Source of the DNA: Microvirga sp. 17 mud 1-3
Lineage (GTDB): Bacteria > Pseudomonadota > Alphaproteobacteria > Rhizobiales > Beijerinckiaceae
NCBI RefSeq assembly: GCF_003151255.1
Contig: NZ_CP029481.1
Location: 3,100,001 to 3,164,000 of the forward strand
Direction: 5' to 3'
DNA length: 64,000 bases
The number at the start of each line of letters is the position of its first letter. The first letter of the stretch is position 1. The notes below the pieces were generated by a model, which did no database searches, was not told where the DNA came from, and was given only the letters and a program-made list of their open reading frames with translations. Shown one piece after another: positions 17,344 to 24,889 of this stretch. The position numbers were made by a program, and so were the translations under genes.

Positions 17344-19029
17344 ATGCCCCAGACCACGCCCACCGCACTGGCCGCTCAAGTTGATGGCGCCGCCTTGATG
17401 GATACCGTCCGCACCTTGGCAAAATGGGTCAAGCTCTCGGGCACGCCGGAAGAGCGCGAGAGCTTCGACTACGTTAAGTCAGTGCTCGACAAGATGGGTT
17501 GGCGCACGGAGATGATCCTGCACGAGGCCTATATCAGCCTCCCCGGCCGGGCCCGTGTCGAGGTCGACGGAAATGTTCTGGGCTGCATCACCCATTCCCA
17601 CTCGGCCCAATCGCCCGCAGCGGGAACGACCGGCGAACTCGTCTATCTCGGCGAGGGTACGGCCGAGGACTTCAAGGGCAAGGACGTCGCGGGAAAAATT
17701 GTCGTCATCGAAGGCATCGCCAAGCCACCGCAGGCCTGGCTTTCATCTCAAGCCGGTGCGGCGGGACAGATTCACATCACTCCTGGCAACATGCTGCATG
17801 AGATGTGCATTTCGCCCGTCTGGGGCAGCCCGTCGGCGGAAACGATCGGCCTGATGCCGAGCACAGTGATCGTCACGGTATCGGGTGCCGACGGCGAAAT
17901 GCTGAAGCAGCGCATCGCAGCGGGCCAGACCGGCGGCGTCACGCTCTTTGCCGAGGTCGACACGAAATGGACCGAAACACCGATTCTCGTCGCTGAGCTG
18001 GACGCTCCGAATGCGGCACCGGACGCCCCCTTCGTCATGTTCTCGGGCCATATCGACACCTGGTATCATGGCGTGATGGATAACGGCACCGCCAATGCCA
18101 CCATCATCGAGGTCGCACGCCTCGCGCAGGCCCATCGCCAGGAATGGAAGCGAGGTCTGAGGCTTTGCTTCTGGTCGGGCCACTCCCATGGGCGCTATTC
18201 GGGATCCGCCTGGTATGCGGATGCGAAATGGCGGGAGCTCGACAAGCGCTGCGTGGCCCACGTGAACGTGGATTCGACCGGCGGAAAAGGGGCCAATGTG
18301 CTGACCAACAGCGGCTCGAACGCCGAGCTCCGCGCGATCGCCACCGACGCGATCAAGGCTGAGGCGGGCCAGGATTACGCCGGCAAGCGCCTGGGGCGCC
18401 AGGGCGACGAGTCCTTCTGGGGCGTCGGCATCCCGTCCATGTTCGGCAGCCTCAGCCATCACGCCCCGACCCCCGGCGAAAAGGCCCATATGCATCTTGG
18501 CTGGTGGTGGCACACCGCGGAGGACACGCTCGACAAGATCGACGAGGCAAACCTTGTCCGCGATACCAAGGTCTTCGCTCATGTCATCTGGCGTCTGCTG
18601 ACCGATTCTCTGGTTCCGCTGGACTATACGATCCACGCCGACGACCTTCTGGCAGAGCTCGGTAAGCTGGGTGACGCGGTCGACTTGTCCGAAGTCCGGG
18701 CCGGGGCGATTCGGCTACGCCAGAACATGAAGGCCCTGAAAGCCAAGGCCAGCGGTGCGGACGAAAAGGGACTTGCGGCCATGAATGCCGCCCTTCTCAA
18801 GGTGTCCCGCGCTCTCGTGCCCATGGATTCGACCAAGGGAGACCGCTTCGTCCACGACCCTGCGCTGCCGCAGCCCGGCTGGCCGGTTCTGCAACCGGTC
18901 CGTGCATTGGCGGGCCATTCCAAGGGTTCGGATGCCTGGCAATTCCAGAAAGTCAGCGCCACCCGCGCGGTTAACCGGATGGTTCATGCCCTTGACACGG
19001 CCAACGAGACGCTAGAGTTGCACCTTTGA
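17344..19029 (+). CDS. M28 family peptidase-like protein 1 with PA domain insertion
   Basis: A 561-residue protein starting at MPQTTP, preceded by an AAAGGAAATTGGG ribosome site; the frame is open back to 17278 but that ATG sits in operator C. A PA-like insertion (KGKDVAGKIVVIEG) precedes the peptidase core. Expected M28 features are present at GHIDTWYHGVMDNGTANA (His, Asp-Asn), VNVDSTGG (metal Asp) and WWWHTAEDTLDK (metal His). The usual Glu-Glu catalytic and metal pair is replaced by WSGHSHGRYSGS. No signal peptide is seen. It is similar to the gene at 21037 and shares its operator type. It may be an amidohydrolase with an altered metal site. Confidence 0.85.
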   Translation: MPQTTPTALAAQVDGAALMDTVRTLAKWVKLSGTPEERESFDYVKSVLDKMGWRTEMILHEAYISLPGRARVEVDGNVLGCITHSHSAQSPAAGTTGELVYLGEGTAEDFKGKDVAGKIVVIEGIAKPPQAWLSSQAGAAGQIHITPGNMLHEMCISPVWGSPSAETIGLMPSTVIVTVSGADGEMLKQRIAAGQTGGVTLFAEVDTKWTETPILVAELDAPNAAPDAPFVMFSGHIDTWYHGVMDNGTANATIIEVARLAQAHRQEWKRGLRLCFWSGHSHGRYSGSAWYADAKWRELDKRCVAHVNVDSTGGKGANVLTNSGSNAELRAIATDAIKAEAGQDYAGKRLGRQGDESFWGVGIPSMFGSLSHHAPTPGEKAHMHLGWWWHTAEDTLDKIDEANLVRDTKVFAHVIWRLLTDSLVPLDYTIHADDLLAELGKLGDAVDLSEVRAGAIRLRQNMKALKAKASGADEKGLAAMNAALLKVSRALVPMDSTKGDRFVHDPALPQPGWPVLQPVRALAGHSKGSDAWQFQKVSATRAVNRMVHALDTANETLELHL

Positions 19030-19146
19030 CCTACTCGCCCGGCCTTTACTGACAAGTCTCTTTTGGAGAGTTGAGGCTCCATGTACAAGTGCTTCTAACC
19101 CATGGAGCGAGGACCGGTTAGGTCTGACGAGGGAGACTTGAATAGA

Positions 19147-19845
19147 ATGGCCGGACGCGCGGTAAACTCGAGCATCCCAGGGCAGTCCCGCTCTGATTAT
19201 GTCTATGATCAGATCCGCGCCGGTCTACGGCGCGGAGAAATAAAGCCGGGGCAGCGGCTGCTGGAGGCCGACCTGGCCCAGCAACTCAACGTGAGCCGCA
19301 CCCCGATCCGCGATGCCATCCGCCGTCTGATCTCGGAAGGTCTTGTCACAATTGCCCCCTCCCGTGGGGTCATGGTGACCGAACTCAGCAAACAGCAGGT
19401 GCGAGAGATCTATGCTCTACGCGAAGTCCTGGAAGGTGCTGCCGCACGACTTGCCGCACAGTTCGCCACCAAGGATGAGCTTGCCATCCTGCGGCAAGCC
19501 TTGGAATCCTCGGCAAACATCGACGAGCCTGCTCGTTATGCCGACTTTAATGCGGTTTTTCACCAGGCCATCCATGATGCGGCGCATAACAAGTATCTCG
19601 CCCTGGCACTGAACCAGCTTGCGAACTCCCTTGCGCTTCTGCCGGGGACGACCTTCCAGGCACCTGGGCGCCTTGCGACCGCAAAGCAGGAGCATATGGC
19701 GATGCTGGAGGCCATCGAAAGCCGGGACCAGGACCTGGCGGAGCTTCTGGCCCGCAAGCACATCCGCCACGCCCACATGACACGGGCGAACATGATGTTC
19801 GACTCCTCCTGGCAGGACAGCAGGATAGCTGCGACCGACGACTGA
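19147..19845 (+). CDS. GntR family transcriptional regulator, FCD domain; likely regulator of the island
   Basis: A 232-residue regulator with a winged helix at about residues 10-75 (LNVSRTPIRDAIRRLISEG as recognition segment) and an FCD ligand domain. The latter shows the Asp-x3-His motif (ADFNAVFHQAIHD) and later His residues (QEHMAMLEAI, RKHIRHAH) that bind a metal and often a carboxylate ligand. The start at 19147 follows GAGGGAGA with about ten bases of spacing. It sits in the middle of the catabolic island between the M28-1 gene and the dehydrogenase gene. FCD proteins of the VanR/FadR type commonly bind TTGTATACAA-like operators, exactly the motif repeated through this island, so it is the natural candidate repressor. 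Confidence 0.9.
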   Translation: MAGRAVNSSIPGQSRSDYVYDQIRAGLRRGEIKPGQRLLEADLAQQLNVSRTPIRDAIRRLISEGLVTIAPSRGVMVTELSKQQVREIYALREVLEGAAARLAAQFATKDELAILRQALESSANIDEPARYADFNAVFHQAIHDAAHNKYLALALNQLANSLALLPGTTFQAPGRLATAKQEHMAMLEAIESRDQDLAELLARKHIRHAHMTRANMMFDSSWQDSRIAATDD

Positions 19846-19860
19846 GCCGCCCCTGGCGGC
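19846..19860 (+). terminator. Weak hairpin directly after the GntR gene
   Basis: GCCGCC and GGCGGC form a 6-bp stem with a 3-base loop right after the stop codon. There is no T run, so termination is doubtful. Confidence 0.25.
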
Positions 19861-19909
19861 GACCTGCCACCTCCCTGAGCAATAACTTCCCGAAGGTAAC
19901 AGAAAGAGG

Positions 19910-19939
19910 TTGCCTGCGCAGACCCATCGTGGCTATTCT
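19910..19939 (+). promoter_or_regulatory. Putative sigma-70 promoter of the dehydrogenase-M28-2 operon
   Basis: TTGCCT (19910-19915) and TATTCT (19934-19939) are separated by 18 bases. Operator site D follows at once, over the expected transcription start. The arrangement matches sites C and E. Confidence 0.35.
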
Positions 19940-19940
19940 T

Positions 19941-19957
19941 CGTATACATTTGTATCC
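19941..19957. promoter_or_regulatory. Operator site D of the GntR regulon (CGTATACATTTGTATCC)
   Basis: The site has GTATACATTTGTATC, with two GTAT half-sites, and shares the ATTTGTATNC core. It lies about 50 bases before the start of the dehydrogenase gene and about 100 bases after the stop of the candidate regulator. Confidence 0.55.
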
Positions 19958-20002
19958 ATCTGCGGACACAATGAGCAAGACGAACTCCGAAGGGGCGATG
20001 AG

Positions 20003-21004
20003 ATGAAGGCTGCCTGGTACGAACGAAACGGTCCTGCACGCGACGTCATGATCGTGGGGGAGATGGAGATACCGGAGCCGGGCCCTAATCAGGTTCTTGT
20101 CCGCATCCATGCCTCGGGCGCCAATCCACATGACGTGAAGGCGCGCTCCGGATGGACCGGGAAGGCCCTTTATGCCGACAAGGTTGTGCCTCATGCGGAT
20201 GGAGCCGGCTTTATCGAGAAGGTTGGCCCCGGCGTTCCTGCCTCTCGCGTAGGCCAGCGCGTCTGGACATTCCGGGCAGACGCCGCCCGTCCTGGCGGCG
20301 GCACTGCGGCCGAATTCGCCGTGGTGAATGCCGCCCATGCGGTGCCGCTTCCGGACAACATCCCTCTCAGCACCGGCGCCTCTTTAGGCGTGCCCGCCAT
20401 TACGGCCCACACGGCCGTCCTGCGCGATGGGACTGTCGCCGGCCAATGGGTTCTGGTGCATGCGGGCGCCGGAGCCGTCGGTCAGTTTGCGATCCAGTTC
20501 GCTCGCTGGAGCGGGGCGCGCGTGATCGCTTCCGCCAGCACACCCGAAAAGGCCGACATCGCCCGTGCATGTGGGGCCGATGAGGTCCTGGATTATCGGG
20601 ACCCGGATTTCGTCGCGAAGGTACGCGACATGACGGATGGTTTGGGTGTGGACCGGATCGTCGAAGTCGATCTGGGCGAGAACCTCACTGCAGATATCGG
20701 CGCGATCCGCATGAATGGCGTCATTGCCAGCTATTCCTCCACGCGGGTTCCCAAGCCGGAAGTGGATTACTACGCAGTCGCCGCCAAAGGCATCACGCTC
20801 CATACCGTGCAGGGTCGGCACCTGTCCGAGGAGCGTCGGGCCGCTGCAGTGCGCGATATCTCCGCTTTGCTGTCGCGCGGTCTTCTGAAGGCTCCCGAAC
20901 CCGCCGTGTTCGCCTTCGACGATGTCGCCTCAGCCCACGAGATGATCGAGGCCGGCGCCGGCATCCGCAAGGTGATGCTCGCTGTGCGTTCGCTCGACGC
21001 CTGA
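20003..21004 (+). CDS. NADPH:quinone reductase-like medium-chain dehydrogenase (zinc-independent MDR)
   Basis: The 333-residue protein starts at MKAAWYERNG behind GAAGGGGCGATGAG. It has the GroES-like N-terminal domain (PGPNQVLVRIHASGANPHDVK) and a Rossmann domain with the HAGAGAVGQFAIQFARW motif of quinone oxidoreductases. The structural and catalytic zinc Cys residues of alcohol dehydrogenases are absent, which supports the quinone-reductase/enoyl-reductase branch. It is soluble. The M28-2 gene follows 32 bases later, so the two form an operon behind operator D. In the pathway it could reduce an enone or enoyl intermediate. Confidence 0.92.
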   Translation: MKAAWYERNGPARDVMIVGEMEIPEPGPNQVLVRIHASGANPHDVKARSGWTGKALYADKVVPHADGAGFIEKVGPGVPASRVGQRVWTFRADAARPGGGTAAEFAVVNAAHAVPLPDNIPLSTGASLGVPAITAHTAVLRDGTVAGQWVLVHAGAGAVGQFAIQFARWSGARVIASASTPEKADIARACGADEVLDYRDPDFVAKVRDMTDGLGVDRIVEVDLGENLTADIGAIRMNGVIASYSSTRVPKPEVDYYAVAAKGITLHTVQGRHLSEERRAAAVRDISALLSRGLLKAPEPAVFAFDDVASAHEMIEAGAGIRKVMLAVRSLDA

Positions 21005-21036
21005 TCTCCCGCCCGAGAAACTACAGGAACACGACC

Positions 21037-22803
21037 ATGAATGAAGCCCTCCAGGCCGCCGCGCGCGATCTGATCTCGCCTGAAGCCCTGACCGAAACCG
21101 TAGCCTACCTCTGCTCGCTCGGAGAGAAGGTTTCGGGCTCGGACGAAGAGGCAAAGGCCTGCGACTACATTACCGGCAAGTTGCGCGAATATGGCTATGA
21201 GCCGGTCGTGCACCGCTTCGACTCCTACCTGTCCTATCCACGCTCGGCCGCTCTCCACGTCGGCGGAGCCGATGGCTACGACCTGCCCTGCGTCGGCGTT
21301 GCTTTCGGCACCTCCACGCCGGAAGGCGGCTTCACGGCCGAGGTCGTCCTCGTCGGTTCGGGCAGCGAAGCCGAATACGAGGGCAAAGATGTTGCCGGCA
21401 AGATCGTCCTCGTCACCAAGCTTCCTTCGCCCGGCAATTCGGTCGTCGCCGCCGCCAAGGGGGCCAAGGGCATGATCTGCATGTCCGCCGGCAAGCAACG
21501 CCACAAGATGACCATCACGCCGGTCTGGGGAACGCCTGAATTCGACCAGGCCAAGGACATTCCGCGCCTTCATCTCGTTTCGATCAGCAAGACTGATGGC
21601 GACCGCATCCTTGCAGACCTGGCCAAGGGCCGCGTCGAAGCCACCATCGTCACCGATGTGTTCGAAGGCTGGCGCAGCGTTCGCCTGCCGGTCGCGGAAA
21701 TCAAGGGCGAGGAGCCGCTGTTCTCGCTGGTGGGCGCCCATTACTGCTCATGGTTTGACGGCTCGACCGACAACATCACCGGCGATGCCTGCGTGCTGGA
21801 ACTCGCGCGCGTCCTGAAGCAGTTCGAGGGCAAGCTTCGGCACGGGCTGCGCTTCGCCTGGTGGCCAGGACACTCCCATGCCCGCTATTCGGGCTCCACC
21901 TGGTACGCCGACACCTTCTTCCACGATCTGCACGAGAATGCGATCACCTACTTCAACATCGACAGCCCTGGCGTGAAGGGCGCGACAGTCTACGTCCCGC
22001 GGCACCAGATGGCGGAACTGTCGGCCTATAACGAGAAGACGACCAAGGATGTCACGGGCTGGACCACGCTTAATTCGTCGAATGCTCAGCTCGCATTGGG
22101 CAAGCGCAAGGACAAGTACGTCAGCCCGACCCGCCCCTCGCGCGCGGGCGACCAGTCCTTCTGGGGCGTCGGCGTCACGTCCCTGGCCGTCTACTCGATG
22201 CTGACCCCCGAAGACGAGAACCGCGACCTGAATGTCGGCGGCTCGGGTGGCGCCTGGTGGTGGCATTCTGAGCACGAAACCTTCGACAAATATTCGCCGG
22301 AGGTGCTCAGCCAGGATGCAAGGCTTTACGCGACGATCCTCCTGGGTCTTTCGACTGCCGATGTGTTGCCCTTCGACCCAGCGGCGATCACGGGCGATTA
22401 CCTGGACAGCCTGCGGGAATTCGAGGAGGCAGCGGGAGAGCATCTGCCGATCGCCGAACTCGCCGATGAAGTACGCTCCCTGAAGGCAAGGCTTGAAAAG
22501 CTGCGTGCCAGCGCTGGGAGCCGCGCGGCCGATAAGAGCGAAACCGCCCGCCTGAACCGGCTCTTCCTGCGCGTTTCCAGGCTGCTGAACCCGGTGCTTT
22601 ACCAGTCCGGCTCCGACTTCCATCACGATCCGGCGCTGGGCAGCCGTGCCCTGCCCTCCCTGAGCCCGGCGCTGACGCTCGGCAAACTGTCACCCGACAG
22701 CGACGCCTACCGTTTCACGCGCGTCGGCCTGCTTCGTCGGATGAATCGGATCCGCCACCAGCTTCGTGAAACGAGCCGCCTGCTGGCAGAAAACGGGCAT
22801 TGA
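21037..22803 (+). CDS. M28 family peptidase-like protein 2, paralogue of the 17344 gene
   Basis: A 588-residue paralogue of the M28-1 protein: both share GKDVAGKIV, a PVWG segment, DGSTDN or GVMDNG, a GHSHxRYSGSxWYAD motif, QSFWGVGV or ESFWGVGI, and a WWWH segment. The metal Asp (FNIDSPG) and last His (WWWHSEHETFDK) are kept. The Glu-Glu pair is absent (WWPGHSHARYSGS). The His-x-Asp motif is altered to HYC in GAHYCSWFDG, so this copy deviates further than its paralogue. No signal peptide is seen. It ends the dehydrogenase operon, and a strong hairpin follows its stop. Catalytic activity should not be assumed. Confidence 0.85.
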   Translation: MNEALQAAARDLISPEALTETVAYLCSLGEKVSGSDEEAKACDYITGKLREYGYEPVVHRFDSYLSYPRSAALHVGGADGYDLPCVGVAFGTSTPEGGFTAEVVLVGSGSEAEYEGKDVAGKIVLVTKLPSPGNSVVAAAKGAKGMICMSAGKQRHKMTITPVWGTPEFDQAKDIPRLHLVSISKTDGDRILADLAKGRVEATIVTDVFEGWRSVRLPVAEIKGEEPLFSLVGAHYCSWFDGSTDNITGDACVLELARVLKQFEGKLRHGLRFAWWPGHSHARYSGSTWYADTFFHDLHENAITYFNIDSPGVKGATVYVPRHQMAELSAYNEKTTKDVTGWTTLNSSNAQLALGKRKDKYVSPTRPSRAGDQSFWGVGVTSLAVYSMLTPEDENRDLNVGGSGGAWWWHSEHETFDKYSPEVLSQDARLYATILLGLSTADVLPFDPAAITGDYLDSLREFEEAAGEHLPIAELADEVRSLKARLEKLRASAGSRAADKSETARLNRLFLRVSRLLNPVLYQSGSDFHHDPALGSRALPSLSPALTLGKLSPDSDAYRFTRVGLLRRMNRIRHQLRETSRLLAENGH

Positions 22804-22811
22804 TCTCATCA

Positions 22812-22842
22812 CCTCTGGCCCTGCCGCTGGCAGGGCCAGAGG
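22812..22842 (+). terminator. Strong hairpin terminator after M28 peptidase gene 2
   Basis: CCTCTGGCCCTGCC (22812-22825) and its exact complement at 22829-22842 form a 14-bp stem with a 3-base loop, nine bases after the stop codon. The tail TAATTCCT is only weakly T-rich, so it may be a stabilising or partial terminator. Confidence 0.7.
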
Positions 22843-23149
22843 TAATTCCTCCAATCAGAGGAAGATCCAGTGTGAACTTCCCTCAATGGGAGGAAGTCAC
22901 GGTAGACCGCCCTCGGTAAGGGGCGGCCGGCCCGAGTACGAATGCCACACCGCGCATGGACTCGGTGCTCCCCTTCCTGCGAGCAATGGTGGTCGGGGCC
23001 TTCCAGCACGAGGAACCTGGCAGAGCGACCTGGACACTTCGCTGCCGATAGGCGCCGAAGTTTAGCCGGCCGGTTTCTCCCTATGTGAAGATCGCTTCAC
23101 CATCCGCCCCGAGAATGCGGTCAATCTGTGGGGCGCCACATAATCGGGG
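22843..23149. other. Non-coding stretch between M28-2 and tcuA with two further small hairpins
   Basis: TTCCTC and GAGGAA (22846-22863) and CTTCC and GGAAG (22877-22896) form two short stem-loops in tandem behind the terminator. Open frames across 22.8-23.07 kb on either strand have no ribosome site and no recognised family. I see no gene here. Confidence 0.45.
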
Positions 23150-23177
23150 TTGACTGGAGCAAGCTCTTGGATATTTC
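23150..23177 (+). promoter_or_regulatory. Putative sigma-70 promoter of tcuAB
   Basis: TTGACT (23150-23155) and TATTTC (23172-23177) are separated by 16 bases, with operator site E immediately downstream. The leader to the tcuA start is about 220 bases, unusually long, and no riboswitch fold was recognised in it. Confidence 0.35.
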
Positions 23178-23189
23178 TGTATACAAAGG
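23177..23189. promoter_or_regulatory. Operator site E of the GntR regulon (CTGTATACAAAGG)
   Basis: The site contains the perfect palindrome TGTATACA at 23178-23185; on the minus strand it reads CTTTGTATAC, matching the shared core. It overlaps the expected transcription start of the tcuAB operon and so ties the tricarballylate genes to the rest of the island. Confidence 0.6.
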
Positions 23190-23404
23190 TGTTCAAAGTT
23201 TAAATCATAGACCAAGGCGATACTGAGAGCGGCATACCTCACTGCTGGTGAAGAACCGAACAGACCTCATTGAGAGTGATGCACCTGGCGCCTCGTCAAC
23301 GCTGCGACGCTGTTTCCCAGCCCGCAAGCCAAGTTTGAAAAGCAGGGACCTGCTTCGGGCCGCACCAGCCGGAGCTCCGACAGCTATGCCGGAGGATTGG
23401 AGAG

Positions 23405-24889
23405 ATGAAGGTGGGAATCGCGGTCTCAAGGGACTTTCCGCAAGAGCAGACAAAAGTGGCCTTACGTTCCGAAGCGCAGGTTAAGCCCGTTCCGGTCGAG
23501 CTGACACGCAGATACGACGTCCTTGTGGTCGGCGGCGGGAACGCTGCCCTTTGCGCGGCCATCAGCGCCCGTCGCTCCGGCGCTTCCGTGCTCGTCCTCG
23601 AAGGCGCGCCGAAATTCTATCGTGGCGGCAATACCCGCCACACGCGCAATATGCGCTGTGCTCACGACGCGGCCACCGAAATCCTGACTGGCCCCTATAC
23701 GGAAGAGGAGTTCTGGGAAGACCTTCTGCGTGTGACCGGCGGGCAGACCGACGAGGAACTTGCCCGCTTCATGATCCGTGAATCCAAGGAGATTCTGAAC
23801 TGGATCGTCGAGCAGGGCGTGCGTTGGCAGCCATCGCTTGGCGGAACCCTCAGCCTCGGTCGTACGAACTCGTTTTTCCTGGGCGGCGGGCGCGCGATGC
23901 TGAATGCGCTCTACTTCACCGCGGAGCGCCTGGGCGTCGATGTCCTGTACGACGCGGAGGTCGTCGACCTGGATATTCGGGACGGTATGTTCCACTCCGC
24001 CACGGTCGCCTATGGCGGACAGCGGCATGAAGTCCACGCCGCAAGCCTGGTCGCGGCCGCCGGAGGCTTCGAGGCCAATATCGAGTGGCTGAAGCAGTAT
24101 TGGGGTGACATCGCCGAGAACTTCCTCATCCGCGGCACGCCCTATAACCGTGGCTCCGTGCTCAAGATGCTGCTCGACAAGGGCGTGCAGAAGATCGGCG
24201 ACCCCACCCAGTGCCACGCGGTGGCAATCGATGCCCGTGCGCCTAAATTCGACGGCGGCATCATCACACGGCTCGACTGCGTCGTCTTCGGCATCGTGGT
24301 GAACAAGAACGCCGAGCGCTTCTATGACGAGGGCGAGGATCTCTGGCCGAAGCGTTACGCCATCTGGGGGCGGCTCGTTGCGGCCCAGCCCGACCAGATC
24401 GCCTATATCATCTTCGACGCTCCATCCCTCGAGATGTTCATGCCGTCGCTCTACCCGCCCATCAAGGCGGACAGCATCGCGGAACTCGCCGGGAAACTCG
24501 GCCTCGACCCACAAGCACTCGAAACCACGGTCGAAACGTTCAACGGGGCTGTGCGCCCTGGCACCTTCGACCACACAATCCTGGACGATTGCCGGACGGA
24601 AGGGCTCACCCCGCCGAAAAGTCACTGGGCCCGGCCGATCCGCAATGCGCCTTTCTATGCCTATCCGGTCCGTCCCGGCATCACCTTCACGTATCTGGGT
24701 ACGAGGGTGAACAAGGAGGCGCGGATGATCATGGCCGACGGGAGGCCCGCAGCCAACATGTTCGCCGCCGGGGAGATCATGGCCGGCAACGTGCTCGGCA
24801 AAGGGTATGCCGCCGGCATCGGAATGACCATCGGCAGCGTCTTTGGGCGCGTCGCCGGACGAGAGGCCGCTAAGAATGCATGCAACTAA
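23405..24889 (+). CDS. tcuA: FAD-dependent tricarballylate dehydrogenase TcuA-like
   Basis: The 494-residue flavoprotein belongs to the fumarate reductase/succinate dehydrogenase flavoprotein superfamily. The FAD motif VVGGGNAALCAAISARR lies at about residues 41-57, after an extension of about 36 residues. YRGGNTRHTRNMR, VAAAGGFEANIEWLK and a C-terminal GEIMAGNVLGKGYAAGIGM match TcuA proteins. The start has GGAGGATTGGAGAG directly before it. TcuA of Salmonella oxidises tricarballylate to cis-aconitate, passing electrons to TcuB. The tcuB gene overlaps its 3' end. No TcuC-type citrate/proton symporter is next to it, so the substrate may arise inside the cell by hydrolysis. A related polycarboxylate as true substrate is possible. 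Confidence 0.88.
   Translation: MKVGIAVSRDFPQEQTKVALRSEAQVKPVPVELTRRYDVLVVGGGNAALCAAISARRSGASVLVLEGAPKFYRGGNTRHTRNMRCAHDAATEILTGPYTEEEFWEDLLRVTGGQTDEELARFMIRESKEILNWIVEQGVRWQPSLGGTLSLGRTNSFFLGGGRAMLNALYFTAERLGVDVLYDAEVVDLDIRDGMFHSATVAYGGQRHEVHAASLVAAAGGFEANIEWLKQYWGDIAENFLIRGTPYNRGSVLKMLLDKGVQKIGDPTQCHAVAIDARAPKFDGGIITRLDCVVFGIVVNKNAERFYDEGEDLWPKRYAIWGRLVAAQPDQIAYIIFDAPSLEMFMPSLYPPIKADSIAELAGKLGLDPQALETTVETFNGAVRPGTFDHTILDDCRTEGLTPPKSHWARPIRNAPFYAYPVRPGITFTYLGTRVNKEARMIMADGRPAANMFAAGEIMAGNVLGKGYAAGIGMTIGSVFGRVAGREAAKNACN

Noticed and set aside
22843-23100. Possible insertion-sequence fragment between M28-2 and tcuA
   Set aside because: No transposase motif, terminal repeats or duplicated target could be found; only small hairpins are present.
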